Source: JAJRQY01 sp965224435
Lineage (GTDB): Bacteria > Actinomycetota > Acidimicrobiia > Acidimicrobiales > SZUA-35
Length of the DNA stretch: 64,000 nucleotides
NCBI GenBank assembly: GCA_965224435.1
Contig: OZ245048.1
Coordinates: 4,216,001-4,280,000, forward strand
Direction of reading: 5' to 3'
In this document: piece after piece, positions 42,915-52,626 of the stretch
Numbering within the stretch: position 1 is the first letter of the stretch
Layout of the letters: every line of letters starts with the position of its first letter
Position numbers and translations under genes: made by a program
Notes under the pieces: model-generated
What the model was told of the DNA's origin: nothing
What the model saw: the letters and a program-made list of their open reading frames with translations, nothing else
Database searches by the model: none

Positions 42915-44243
42915 ATGAGTGAGTTGGGCGCAGAACTTGAAGCCTCGTCCGAGGTATTCGATATTGAGGCAGGTCCGTGGCTCACCGAGCCGGAGGAGAC
43001 CAAAGGCACCTCTGTCGCGGCCGCAACCTGGGCCCTGTTCGCTGGCTTGGGTTTGGTCATGGTTGGTAACGGCCTCAACGGCTCCGTCTTGGGTGTTCGG
43101 GCCGAGTCCGAAGGTTTTAGTGTTGGCGTGTCCGGCCTCATCATGGCCGCCTACTTCCTTGGCTTCTTGTCCGGTTCCAAGTACGCCGAACATGCCCTCC
43201 GAACTGTTGGTCACATCCGAGTTTTTGCTGCCCTTGCTTCCGGGGCATCCAGCGTGGTCCTGGTTCAAGCCATATCCGTAGAACCAATCACCTGGGCTGT
43301 CACCAGGTTCCTGTTTGGTGCTTGCATGGCTGGCATCTATGTGGTGGTTGAGTCCTGGCTCAACGACATGGCGACCAACAAAACTCGTGGTCGGATCTTG
43401 TCGGTCTACATGATTATCAGCATGGGTGGAATCGGTATTGGCCAGCTCATGCTTGGCATCGAAGACCGGTCGGGCTTTCGTCTATTCATCTTCGTCTCGG
43501 TTCTCGTTTCGATGTCACTCCTACCCGTGACCTTGTCCGCCACCAGTACTCCCCCACTTGTTGTGCCCGAACCGATGCCGCTCAAACGTCTGATGAAGAT
43601 TGTTCCGACCGGAGTGGTTTCCAGTTTCTGGAGTGGGGCAGCCGCCGGTGTGCTGTTTGGCATGGGAGCGTTCTACGCCGCCCGTGTCGGACTGAGCACC
43701 AGCCAGATCTCCATTTTCTTGTCGGCCCCAATCCTGGGTGCCTTGGTGTTCCAATGGCCCGTTGGCTGGTTGTCTGATCACTTTCCTCGTCGAGGAGTCA
43801 TCTTCTTCGTGTCCGCCGCTGGCACCGCGGCCCCTCTCGCCATGCTCTTAGTCGAAGTAGATTCGGTGGCAGCCGTCATCTTCATGTTCCTGTTGGGCGG
43901 GGCGATGTTCCCGCTCTATTCACTCACCATTGCCTACACCCACGACTGGATCGGGGCCCAAGATCGCCTCGGTGCCAGTGCCACCCTGATCCGGGTCAAC
44001 GGCAGTGGAGCGGTCATCGGCCCACTAGTAGTTGCCGGTCTGATGTCGGTGGCTGGGGCCCGCTCGTTCTTCTGGACCATTGCGGGCTTGCACGCCATCA
44101 TCGCTGGCTATGTCTTGCTCCGAATTGTTTGGAAAGACGCACTCCCAATGGAACGCCAGCGGGCCTATGTTGCCCTACCTGCTCGGGCACTATCTGGTGC
44201 AACCGGCCTGCTACCCAAGCGCCGCAGGGTCACGAAGACTTAG
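42915..44243 (+). CDS. MFS transporter (YcaD-like)
   Basis: 442-aa polytopic protein with about twelve membrane helices. The cytoplasmic loop 2-3 region (GSKYAEHALRTVGHIRVF) and VVESWLNDMATNKTRGRILSVY resemble YcaD-type MFS proteins. The GFA gene ends 9 nt upstream, so it is probably part of lysR-gfa-mfs. Its stop overlaps the convergent betA stop by 4 nt. The substrate is unknown; import of a methylated amine or export of a by-product are both possible. Confidence 0.82.
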   Translation: MSELGAELEASSEVFDIEAGPWLTEPEETKGTSVAAATWALFAGLGLVMVGNGLNGSVLGVRAESEGFSVGVSGLIMAAYFLGFLSGSKYAEHALRTVGHIRVFAALASGASSVVLVQAISVEPITWAVTRFLFGACMAGIYVVVESWLNDMATNKTRGRILSVYMIISMGGIGIGQLMLGIEDRSGFRLFIFVSVLVSMSLLPVTLSATSTPPLVVPEPMPLKRLMKIVPTGVVSSFWSGAAAGVLFGMGAFYAARVGLSTSQISIFLSAPILGALVFQWPVGWLSDHFPRRGVIFFVSAAGTAAPLAMLLVEVDSVAAVIFMFLLGGAMFPLYSLTIAYTHDWIGAQDRLGASATLIRVNGSGAVIGPLVVAGLMSVAGARSFFWTIAGLHAIIAGYVLLRIVWKDALPMERQRAYVALPARALSGATGLLPKRRRVTKT

Positions 44244-45889
44244 GCCTTGTAGTACTCGACCTCTTCACGGGGTAACGGTGTCTTGCCCAAGATCAGGTCG
44301 GCGGCCTTCTCCGCCAGCATCATGACTGGGGCATAAATATTGCCGTTGGTCACATAAGGCATGGCGGAAGCGTCGACCACCCGCAAGCCTTCGGTCCCCT
44401 TGACCCGCATGGTCAACGGATCCAGCACCGACATCTCATCGGTTCCCATCCGGGTTGTACACGAAGGATGCAGCGCAGTCTCGGCATCCTTGGCCACCCA
44501 GTCCATGATCTCTTCGTCGGTTTCGACACTTGGACCTGGCGAGATCTCTCCCCGGTTGTAGCGATCAAAAGCAGGCTGGGTCAAGATGTTGCGGGCATGG
44601 CGGATGGCTTCGACCCACTCACGCCGGTCTTGCTCAGTCGACAGATAGTTGAACAGTAGGGCGGGCTTGTCGTAGGGATCGCGGGACTTGAGCTTGACCG
44701 AGCCCCGGGCGTCGGAATACATGGGCCCAACATGGACCTGATAGCCGTGACCACCTTCGGGTACCGAGCCGTCATAGCGAACGGCAATGGGGAGGAAGTG
44801 GAACATGAGGTTGGGGTAAGCCACATCGTCGTTGGAACGGATGAAGCCACCGGCTTCGAAGTGGCTGGTAGCGGCGGGGCCCCGACGGAACAGCCATTGC
44901 AGACCAATGAAGGGCTTGCGCCAATGGGCGATGTAGGGAGCCATCGACACCGGCTCCTTGCAGCCGTACTGCACATAGACCTCAAGGTGGTCTTGCAAGT
45001 TCTGACCAACACCGGGCACATCGGCCACCACATCAATGCCCAACTTCTTCAGGTCGGCGACATTGCCAACGCCAGACAGTTGCAACAGCTGAGGCGAGTT
45101 GATCGATCCTCCGCAGGAGATGATTTCGGCTCCGTGATAGGTCGTTGTGCTGCGTGTCTTGCCCAGGAAACGTCGCTCGACCTCAACCCCAGTCGCCCGG
45201 TTGCCATCGAAGTGAATCTTGGTAGTGAACGCTCGGGTGATGACCTCAAGGTTTGGCCGATCCATCACCGGGTAGAGGTAGGCCCGGGCCGCGCTCATCC
45301 GCCGACCGCGTAGGCGGTTGGCATCAAAAGGAGCAAACCCCTCTTGCTGGTAACCGTTCACATCCTTGGTCAGGGGGTGTCCGGCCTCCTTGCAGGCCTT
45401 GAAGAAGGCTTTGAACAGAGGGGACTTTGCCGGACCACGTTCCATGATGAGCGGTCCATCGGTTCCCCGATACTCGTCCCCTCCGGCCAAGCAGTTCTCC
45501 ATCCGCTTGAAGTACGGCAAGCAGCTGGCGTAGTCCCAACTCTTCATTCCCTCATCGGCAGCCCAGCGCTCATAGTCCAGCGGATTGCCCCGCTGGAAGA
45601 TCATGCCGTTGATGGAGGATGAGCCGCCAAGCACCTTGCCCCGTGCGTGGTAGACCTTGCGGCCATCCATATGGGGCTCGGGTTCAGACTCATACTTCCA
45701 GTCATAAAACCGGCTCCCGATGGGGAAGGTAAGTGCCGCTGGCATGTGGATGAAGACGTCCCATTTATAGTCAGGACGCCCAGCTTCCAAGACAAGAACC
45801 TGGTTCTTGGGGTCTTCACTCAGACGATTGGCCAGCACACAGCCCGCAGATCCGCCGCCGACGATGATGTAGTCATAGGTCTTCGTCAT
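44240..45889 (-). CDS. betA: GMC oxidoreductase, choline dehydrogenase type
   Basis: 549-aa flavoenzyme. The FAD motif VGGGSAGCVLANRLSED starts at about residue 10. GKVLGGSSSINGM is GMC signature 1, and GGSINSPQLLQLSGVG is signature 2. The catalytic His pair region includes HPSCTTRMG and the C-terminal NGNIYAPVMMLAEKAADLI. It closely follows BetA layout and length; choline is the inferred substrate, giving betaine aldehyde. No betaine aldehyde dehydrogenase gene (betB) is in the window. Last gene of the mtgC-mtgA-mttB-betA run, 9 nt after mttB. Confidence 0.88.
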   Translation of the reverse strand: MTKTYDYIIVGGGSAGCVLANRLSEDPKNQVLVLEAGRPDYKWDVFIHMPAALTFPIGSRFYDWKYESEPEPHMDGRKVYHARGKVLGGSSSINGMIFQRGNPLDYERWAADEGMKSWDYASCLPYFKRMENCLAGGDEYRGTDGPLIMERGPAKSPLFKAFFKACKEAGHPLTKDVNGYQQEGFAPFDANRLRGRRMSAARAYLYPVMDRPNLEVITRAFTTKIHFDGNRATGVEVERRFLGKTRSTTTYHGAEIISCGGSINSPQLLQLSGVGNVADLKKLGIDVVADVPGVGQNLQDHLEVYVQYGCKEPVSMAPYIAHWRKPFIGLQWLFRRGPAATSHFEAGGFIRSNDDVAYPNLMFHFLPIAVRYDGSVPEGGHGYQVHVGPMYSDARGSVKLKSRDPYDKPALLFNYLSTEQDRREWVEAIRHARNILTQPAFDRYNRGEISPGPSVETDEEIMDWVAKDAETALHPSCTTRMGTDEMSVLDPLTMRVKGTEGLRVVDASAMPYVTNGNIYAPVMMLAEKAADLILGKTPLPREEVEYYKA

Positions 45890-45898
45890 GGTCAGATG

Positions 45899-47518
45899 CT
45901 AATAGGCCGCGTCAGGCATCTCGGACTTGCGTCGCCCAACAAAATCAATGAGTTCGTCATCAATGGCGGCGTCCAATGGCGGCGCCTCGTAATCGGCCAG
46001 GAGCTTCTTCCACCGAGTGTTGGCTCGCTGGGCGGCATCCAGTCGACCATCCTCTTCCCATTGCTCAAAGCTGTTGTTGTCGGCGATCTCGGATCGGTAG
46101 AAGGCCCGTTCGAAGTTCTTGAGGGTGTGAGCATTGCCGAGGAAGTGTTCACCAGGAGGGTTGGTTCGGAAGGCATCCATGGCCTGGCCATTCTCGGACA
46201 TGTCGATGCCGCGGGAGTACACCTCCATCATGCCCAACTGGTCTGCATCCATGATCAGTTTCTCGTATCCAATGCTGAGTCCACCTTCCAGCCAGCCAGC
46301 GGCGTGTAGCACAAAGTTCACACCTGCACTCAGCGTGGGTAGCAAGGTCGACGCTGATTCATAGGCCGCTTGGGCATCAGGAACCTTGGAGGCGGTGAAC
46401 TGGCCGCCGGATCGGAAAGGCACACCGAGGCGGCGGGCAAGTCCAGCCATCACATTAATGGCCTGTCCAGCTTCGGGGGTACCAAAGGTTGGTGCACCGG
46501 TTGCCATTGACATCGATGATGCAAAGGTGCCAAAGATGACGGGGGCTCCGGGACGGACCAGTTGGTAGTAGGCCATTCCCGATAGGGCTTCGGCCAAGGC
46601 CTGAGCGGCAAGAGCGGCAACGGTTACCGGTGACATTGCGCCGGCCAAGATGAACGGCGACAGGATTGCGGCCTGGTTGGCCTCGGCGTAGACCGTGGCC
46701 GCGCCCAACATGGTTGCGTCCCAACGCAATGGTGACGATGCGTTGATCAGCGAAGTCATGACGGTGCGGTCTTGCAGGTCACCACCAAAAGCAATTCGAG
46801 ACATTTCGACTGAGTCGGCAGCCCGCTCGGGTGCGGTGACCGAACCCATGTACCCCTTGTCGCTGTATTTGATGTGGGAGTAGATCATGTCCAGGTGACG
46901 CTTGTTCACGGGGACGTCCACTGGCTCACACACCGTGCCACCGGAGTGATGCAGGTGCGGAAGCGAGTAGGTCAACTTGACGATGTTTTGGAAGTCCTCA
47001 AGGGTGGCGTAGCGACGACCGTTGTCCAGGTCCATGGCAAAAGGTGAACCATAGTTGGGGGCAAAGACCGTGGTGTTGTTGCCAATGGTGACACTACGTT
47101 CGGAGTTTCGAGCGTGCTGCACATAGGAACGTGGAGCGTTCTCCTGGATGATCTTGCGACACATCCCTTTAGGGAAGTGCACCACGTCGCCTCGCACGTC
47201 CGCTCCGGCGTTCTTCCACAATTCGAGGGCAGACGGGAAGTCCTGAAAGGCAACTCCGATCTCTTCCAGGATGGTTTCAGCATTGGCTTCGATCTGGGCA
47301 TAGCCAGCCTCGTCCAACATGTCGACTGGCGGCAGGGTGCGCTCAAGAAATGCCACCGACTTCTGAGCCGAATTTACTCTGGCCTCCTGGCGACCCTTGC
47401 GCCCGCCGCCCCGGCGACGACGCGGCTGCTTGAGTTCGACGCTCTCGGAATGTGGTGGGCTTACTCGAGGCTCAAGATCTGCTGAGGGCTCTGTGTTTGC
47501 TGAGGGCTCTGTAGTCAA
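45899..47518 (-). CDS. MttB-superfamily (non-pyrrolysine) methylamine/betaine:corrinoid methyltransferase
   Basis: 539-aa TIM-barrel protein of the trimethylamine methyltransferase family. Family blocks are visible: GVAFQDFPSALELWKNAGA, NYGSPFAMDLDNGRRYATLEDF, HHSGGTVCEPVDVP and the C-terminal NPPGEHFLGNAHTL. The frame is complete without internal UAG, so it belongs to the non-Pyl branch that includes glycine betaine methyltransferase MtgB. An Arg/Gly-rich tail (RRRRGGGRKGRQEAR, about 33-47) precedes the barrel. TTG 47518 has AGGAG 5 nt upstream. Neighbouring corrinoid and THF methyltransferase genes fit glycine betaine to dimethylglycine; the substrate is inferred. Confidence 0.87.
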   Translation of the reverse strand: MTTEPSANTEPSADLEPRVSPPHSESVELKQPRRRRGGGRKGRQEARVNSAQKSVAFLERTLPPVDMLDEAGYAQIEANAETILEEIGVAFQDFPSALELWKNAGADVRGDVVHFPKGMCRKIIQENAPRSYVQHARNSERSVTIGNNTTVFAPNYGSPFAMDLDNGRRYATLEDFQNIVKLTYSLPHLHHSGGTVCEPVDVPVNKRHLDMIYSHIKYSDKGYMGSVTAPERAADSVEMSRIAFGGDLQDRTVMTSLINASSPLRWDATMLGAATVYAEANQAAILSPFILAGAMSPVTVAALAAQALAEALSGMAYYQLVRPGAPVIFGTFASSMSMATGAPTFGTPEAGQAINVMAGLARRLGVPFRSGGQFTASKVPDAQAAYESASTLLPTLSAGVNFVLHAAGWLEGGLSIGYEKLIMDADQLGMMEVYSRGIDMSENGQAMDAFRTNPPGEHFLGNAHTLKNFERAFYRSEIADNNSFEQWEEDGRLDAAQRANTRWKKLLADYEAPPLDAAIDDELIDFVGRRKSEMPDAAY

Positions 47519-47526
47519 GCCAACTC

Positions 47527-48441
47527 CTATTCGCTTCGTTTGCGGCGACGTCCGCCTCGTGCTCGGCCACCACCCACCGCTGCATTCGGGTCGCGGAATT
47601 CACTTATCCATGCCGCGCAGTTTGCGTCGGTTCCCATCAGAACATCAGCGGCCATGACGGCTGTCTTGGCCTCGGAATGCAGGGGATTCATGATGGCCGA
47701 CGTCATGCCGGCACCAATGGCCATTGAAAGGAAACTGCCAGTGATGTGGTGGCGGTTGGGCAGCCCGAAGCTGACGTTGGAGGCGCCACAAGTGGTGTTC
47801 ACGCCGAGTTCGTCGCGCAAGCGGGCGACCAGGGTGAAGACCTGCTGGCCAGCAGTGGCCATGGCACCAATGGGCATCACCAGCGGGTCAACAACAACAT
47901 CACAAGTTGGGATGCCATGGTCATTGGCTCGCTGGATGATCCGTTTGGCGACCTCAAAACGAACGTTCGGATCTTCGGAGATCCCGGTGTCATCGTTGGA
48001 AACGGCAACGACCGCCGCTCCGTGCTTGGCCACGAAGGGCAAGACCCGTTCCATGACTTCTTCTTCTCCGGTAACGGAGTTGACCAGGGGCTTGCCTTCA
48101 TAGACCGAGATGCCCGCTTCGAGGGCTTCGATGATGGAGGAGTCAATGGACAACGGAACATCGGTGACCGATTGCACCAGCTTGATGGCTTGAGCCAGCA
48201 GAGCTGGCTCATCCGCTAACGGAATACCGGCATTGATGTCCAACATGTGGGCACCGGCTGCGACCTGAGCCAAAGCGTCGGCTTCAACCCGACTGAAGTC
48301 GCCGGCCTTCATTTCGGCGGCCAGGAGCTTGCGGCCGGTGGGGTTGATTCGTTCGCCAATCATGACAAAGGGCTTGTCGAAGCCAATGATGACTTCCTTG
48401 CTGGCCGAACTCAAGACGGTGTGGGTGACGCTGGGACTCAT
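47527..48441 (-). CDS. DHPS-like methyltransferase (methylcorrinoid:tetrahydrofolate, MtgA/MtvA type)
   Basis: 304-aa TIM barrel of the pterin-binding family. IGERINPTGRK, DINAGIP, PLSIDSS, NSVTGE and NTTCGASNVSFGLPNRH are the conserved pterin/corrinoid methyltransferase blocks, as in AcsE, MtgA and the MetH pterin domain. True dihydropteroate synthases lack the last block. A basic Arg/Gly tail ends the protein, echoing the Arg/Gly N terminus of the MttB partner. It would take the methyl group from the corrinoid protein to THF. ATG 48441 sits right at the corrinoid stop. Confidence 0.87.
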   Translation of the reverse strand: MSPSVTHTVLSSASKEVIIGFDKPFVMIGERINPTGRKLLAAEMKAGDFSRVEADALAQVAAGAHMLDINAGIPLADEPALLAQAIKLVQSVTDVPLSIDSSIIEALEAGISVYEGKPLVNSVTGEEEVMERVLPFVAKHGAAVVAVSNDDTGISEDPNVRFEVAKRIIQRANDHGIPTCDVVVDPLVMPIGAMATAGQQVFTLVARLRDELGVNTTCGASNVSFGLPNRHHITGSFLSMAIGAGMTSAIMNPLHSEAKTAVMAADVLMGTDANCAAWISEFRDPNAAVGGGRARGGRRRKRSE

Positions 48442-48442
48442 A

Positions 48443-49168
<726 letters not shown>

Positions 49169-49182
49169 GGGTGACGACCTCC

Positions 49183-49217
49183 GTTCTACATTGTGGAACG
49201 GTACCGTATCACGGAAT
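49183..49217. promoter_or_regulatory. Tandem operator-like palindromes before the corrinoid operon
   Basis: GTTCTACATTGTGGAAC (49183-49199) pairs in 7 of 8 positions. GTACCGTATCACGGAAT (49201-49217) is a weaker second copy starting exactly 18 bp later. The first copy lies 15 bp upstream of the corrinoid gene start and could overlap the promoter or the leader, which suits repression. Confidence 0.75.
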
Positions 49218-49239
49218 CCACCTCTCGTCGATGGCTGAT

Positions 49240-50217
49240 TTAGTCCTCTGCTGCCAGCTCTCGTTGTTGAGCGAGAAGCTCGCCGGCTCCCCATCGCTGG
49301 CCCTCTAGGGCCAACAAGATGGCCGCCAGATTGTCGTCACGTATTCGCTCCAGTTCACGAATGGAGTACTGGCCGGATTGGGCATCGGACTGGTCGGCAA
49401 TCTTGTCGATCAGTTCATCGGTGAGTTCGGGCACGTCCGTAAGCTTGGACCAGGGCCAGTTCAAGGCCTCACCAAACTGGGAAATGAAGTGACGCATGCC
49501 GGCTTCACCGCCCGCAACCCGGTAGGTCTCATACATGCCCATCTGGGCCCAGCGAAGACCAAAGCCGTAGCGAATGGCATCGTCAATCTCTTCGGTCGTT
49601 GCCACCCCATCGTTGACCAGCCACATGGCTTCGCGCCAGACCGCTTCCAGCAAGCGATCGGCAATGAAGGCATCGATCTCGACTCGTACATGCAGCGGCT
49701 TCATCCCAACCGACTCATACAGCTCCATCGCCCGCTTGACTGATGAGTTGGCCGTCTTCTCGCCGCCAACCACTTCAACCAGGGGTAGGAGGTAGACGGG
49801 ATTGAACGGGTGGCCGACAATGAGCCGTTCCGGGTTCCGCAAATCTGCCTGCAGGACCGATGGCTTGAATCCCGATGTTGATGATGCAATCAAGGACTGG
49901 GTCGGTGCGTACTTCTCGATCTGTGCCAGGACGGACTGCTTGAGTTCCAGCCGCTCAGGCACATTCTCCTGGATGAAGTCGGCTCCAGCAACGGCCTCTT
50001 CGATGGACGAAACGACCGAGAGTGAGCCTTGCTTGTTGGTCGGCAACCGAAGCTTGTCCCAGGAGCGGGTGGCGTTGGCATGCACTTCGCCAAGGATTCG
50101 CTCAGCATCGGGTGATGGGTCAGAGACAACGACATCAAGTCCACTTAGGGCAAAGCGCGAGGCCCAGCCGCTACCGATCACACCACAACCAATGACTGCT
50201 ATGCGGGTGATAGTCAC
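49240..50217 (-). CDS. L-carnitine 3-dehydrogenase-like enzyme
   Basis: 325-aa member of the 3-hydroxyacyl-CoA dehydrogenase fold acting on free carnitine. The NAD motif is IGCGVIGSGWA (residues 9-19). QENVPERLELK, ASSTSGFKPS and GHPFNPVYLLPLVEVVGG contain the catalytic Ser/His/Glu/Asn set. The paired BKACE gene overlaps by 4 nt, and this pair (CdhA-CdhC like) is the established carnitine route: carnitine to 3-dehydrocarnitine. The C-terminal domain (GLRWAQMGMYETYRVAGG) agrees with carnitine dehydrogenases. GTG start. Confidence 0.87.
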   Translation of the reverse strand: MTITRIAVIGCGVIGSGWASRFALSGLDVVVSDPSPDAERILGEVHANATRSWDKLRLPTNKQGSLSVVSSIEEAVAGADFIQENVPERLELKQSVLAQIEKYAPTQSLIASSTSGFKPSVLQADLRNPERLIVGHPFNPVYLLPLVEVVGGEKTANSSVKRAMELYESVGMKPLHVRVEIDAFIADRLLEAVWREAMWLVNDGVATTEEIDDAIRYGFGLRWAQMGMYETYRVAGGEAGMRHFISQFGEALNWPWSKLTDVPELTDELIDKIADQSDAQSGQYSIRELERIRDDNLAAILLALEGQRWGAGELLAQQRELAAED

Positions 50218-51116
50218 TTCTTCAGGTCCAGCTTCTCGCGAACTGCTGCTGGTCCGAGCAGGTTGTAGTTCATGGCTTCCAGAATGATCACCGCTCGTTT
50301 GACCAGGTCTTCATTGGTGGCCAACTGCCCACGGCCGAGGTAGATGTTGTCTTCTAGCCCGACCCGGACGTTGCCTCCGGCCAGGGCGGCCGCAGCCACA
50401 TAAGGAAGTTGCTGACGGCCGATGGAGAAGGCCGAGTAGGTCCAGCCGTCGGGGATGTTGTTGACAAAGGCCATGAGCGAGTTCAGGTCATTACCTGCTC
50501 CCCAGGGGACCCCCATGCAGAGCTGCACCATGACCGGGTCGTCAATCAGGCCTTGCTCAGCCATGGAACGGGCGAACATGAGATGGCCAAGGTCGAAGAG
50601 TTCCAGCTCCGGTCGTACGCCAAGTTCTTGGACCTGGCGAGCCATGGCCATCAAGGTCGAGGGTGAGTTGACCATGATGTAGTCGCCTTCGCCGAAGTTC
50701 ATGGTGCCACAATCCAGGGTGCAAATCTCTGGTCTGAGTTCTCGAACATGGTCAAGTCGTTCGCTTGCCCCGACCATGTCGGTTCCAGCCGGGTCGACGG
50801 GGAAGGGTTGCTCGGCTGAGCCAAAGGTCAGGTCTCCACCCATACCGGCGGTCAGGTTGATGACCACATCAATGTCCGCTTCTCGGACTCGTTCTACTAC
50901 CTCTTGGTAGTACTTGAGTTCTCGTGATGGCTCACCGGTGACGGGGTCCCGCACATGGATATGCACGATGGCCGCGCCTGCTTTGGCGGCAGCTATGCAG
51001 TCGTCGGCGATCTGTTCGGGAGTAATCGGAACCTTGTCCGACTTGTTCACGGTGTTGCCGCTTCCGGTTACCGCACAGGTGATGAAGATGCCATCTTCAG
51101 TCGTCGCTGGGTTCAT
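50214..51116 (-). CDS. BKACE-family beta-keto acid cleavage enzyme (dehydrocarnitine type)
   Basis: 300-aa DUF849/BKACE TIM barrel. Zn ligands His52 and His54 are in VHIHVRDP. FITCAVTGS, NLTAGMGG and LDCGTMNFG are conserved family blocks. These enzymes condense a beta-keto acid with acetyl-CoA; for dehydrocarnitine the products are acetoacetate and betainyl-CoA. Overlap with carnitine dehydrogenase specifies the substrate by context. ATG 51116 was taken from homologous N-terminal layout; the SD is weak. A betainyl-CoA thioesterase gene, present in the Pseudomonas cluster, is not adjacent. Confidence 0.87.
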   Translation of the reverse strand: MNPATTEDGIFITCAVTGSGNTVNKSDKVPITPEQIADDCIAAAKAGAAIVHIHVRDPVTGEPSRELKYYQEVVERVREADIDVVINLTAGMGGDLTFGSAEQPFPVDPAGTDMVGASERLDHVRELRPEICTLDCGTMNFGEGDYIMVNSPSTLMAMARQVQELGVRPELELFDLGHLMFARSMAEQGLIDDPVMVQLCMGVPWGAGNDLNSLMAFVNNIPDGWTYSAFSIGRQQLPYVAAAALAGGNVRVGLEDNIYLGRGQLATNEDLVKRAVIILEAMNYNLLGPAAVREKLDLKK

Positions 51117-51162
51117 GCGGCGACCGTACACCACAGGTCCATTCTCCGAACATTGCGTCGCC

Positions 51163-52590
51163 TCAGAACATGCTGAAGTATTCCTGATGTTCCCAATCGG
51201 TGACTGCGGCATTGAAGCGATCAAGCTCGAATCGTTTGATCTTCACCATGTAGTCCACGTATTCGTCGCCCAACACACTTCGGTAGAACTCACTCTGGTC
51301 CAGCTGGTCGACGGCGTCGCTCAGCATGGCTGGCAGCCGAGTCGAGTCATCGCTGTAGGGCTCATTGCTTGGGGCCGGGGGTTGCAGCTTTCGTTCGATT
51401 CCGTCCAGTCCAGACAAGATTTGGGAAGCCATGAAGAGGTAGGGGTTAGCGGCGGGCTCACCGACCCGGTTCTCAATTCGTGAAGCCGGGTCACCGACTC
51501 CGGACAAGATACGCAACATGGCACCACGGTTGTCACGTCCCCATGACAACCTGTCGGGCGCCAGGGTGTGGGGAGTGAAGCGCTTGTAGCCATTGATGGT
51601 TGGGGTAGAGAAGACACAGCTTGCAGCGGCATGGTCCAATAGTCCGGCGACATAGTGCTGACCGACGGTTGAAAGCAGCTGATCCTCGGTGTCGGGGGTG
51701 AAGGCGTTCTGACCGGAGTCGACATGGGTGATGGACTGATGGAGGTGCCAGCCGTTGGACATCATTTTCGGTAGCGCAGGGCGGCACATGAAGGTGGCGT
51801 GATAGCCATGACGGCGACAGATTTGGCGTACCGCTGTGCGGAACAAGACATAGTCATCGGCTGCTTCTAGTGCACCGGTCACGCCAAAGGTCAGCTCACA
51901 TTGGGATGGGCCAAACTCGACCTCCATGGAACGAAGGGGCAGGCCAATGGCGATCAGGTGGCGGCGAAGAATGGTGTAGATCTCATCCAGTTCATCTAAT
52001 ACCGAATCGGTCAGATACTGATGACCAAGAGTGAGTGGCTTGACCGCGGGCGGCTGGCCAGGATGGCTCACATCGGAGAAGTCTCGACCATCTGGATCAT
52101 CCAGCTTGAAGATCGACAGCTCGATCTCCAGACCACACCAGAAGTCATAGCCCGCGTCATGCAGCTTGGCGACTGCATTGCGCAGTATCTGGCGACTGTC
52201 GAACCGGTTGGGTTTGCCGTCTGGACCAACAAGATCACATAGAACGCCGGCGGTTCCTTCGGCCCAAGAAAGCGGTCGGAAGGTTGCAAGGTCGGGCATC
52301 ATGACGACGTTGGCCGCACCGGAGAACTCATCCAGTCCAAGGCCAGCCCCGGATTGCCAGACCGGGAAGGCCGTTCGATGGGAGGTGTCCTTGAGCAGCA
52401 GTGACGAAGGCATGGTGCAGCCCTGCTCGACAATGGAGTCCAGTTCGGATGCCATGAGGGCCTTGCCTCGAAGCACACCGTGCTGGTCAGCAAAGCTGAA
52501 GCGAATGACCTCGATCTGGTGCTCATCGATCTGGGCCTTGACCTCGGCCAGGCTGGTCGTACGTTGTAGAGACTTTCGCTCGGAGTTCAC
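51163..52590 (-). CDS. Glutamine synthetase-family ligase (GMAS/GlnA-like)
   Basis: 475 aa. The N-terminal beta-grasp region (VIRFSFADQHGVLRGKAL) and the catalytic barrel with EVEFGPSQCELTF, MSNGWHLHQSI (ATP/Glu-binding His) and NRVGEPAANPYLFMA are of the GS superfamily, but the sequence is not typical GlnA-I or GlnA-II. Such divergent members ligate glutamate to other amines; gamma-glutamylmethylamide synthetase is an example and fits demethylation that ends in methylamine. GTG start. It is the first gene upstream of the BKACE-carnitine dehydrogenase pair, 46 nt away. Confidence 0.72.
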   Translation of the reverse strand: MNSERKSLQRTTSLAEVKAQIDEHQIEVIRFSFADQHGVLRGKALMASELDSIVEQGCTMPSSLLLKDTSHRTAFPVWQSGAGLGLDEFSGAANVVMMPDLATFRPLSWAEGTAGVLCDLVGPDGKPNRFDSRQILRNAVAKLHDAGYDFWCGLEIELSIFKLDDPDGRDFSDVSHPGQPPAVKPLTLGHQYLTDSVLDELDEIYTILRRHLIAIGLPLRSMEVEFGPSQCELTFGVTGALEAADDYVLFRTAVRQICRRHGYHATFMCRPALPKMMSNGWHLHQSITHVDSGQNAFTPDTEDQLLSTVGQHYVAGLLDHAAASCVFSTPTINGYKRFTPHTLAPDRLSWGRDNRGAMLRILSGVGDPASRIENRVGEPAANPYLFMASQILSGLDGIERKLQPPAPSNEPYSDDSTRLPAMLSDAVDQLDQSEFYRSVLGDEYVDYMVKIKRFELDRFNAAVTDWEHQEYFSMF

Positions 52591-52626
52591 TCGTTTACCC
52601 TAGTCATATGCCAGGCTGAGGAGTAG

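Noticed and set aside
45899..47518. Pyrrolysine-type trimethylamine methyltransferase
   Set aside because: The reading frame is uninterrupted, with no internal UAG, and no pyl genes are in the window.
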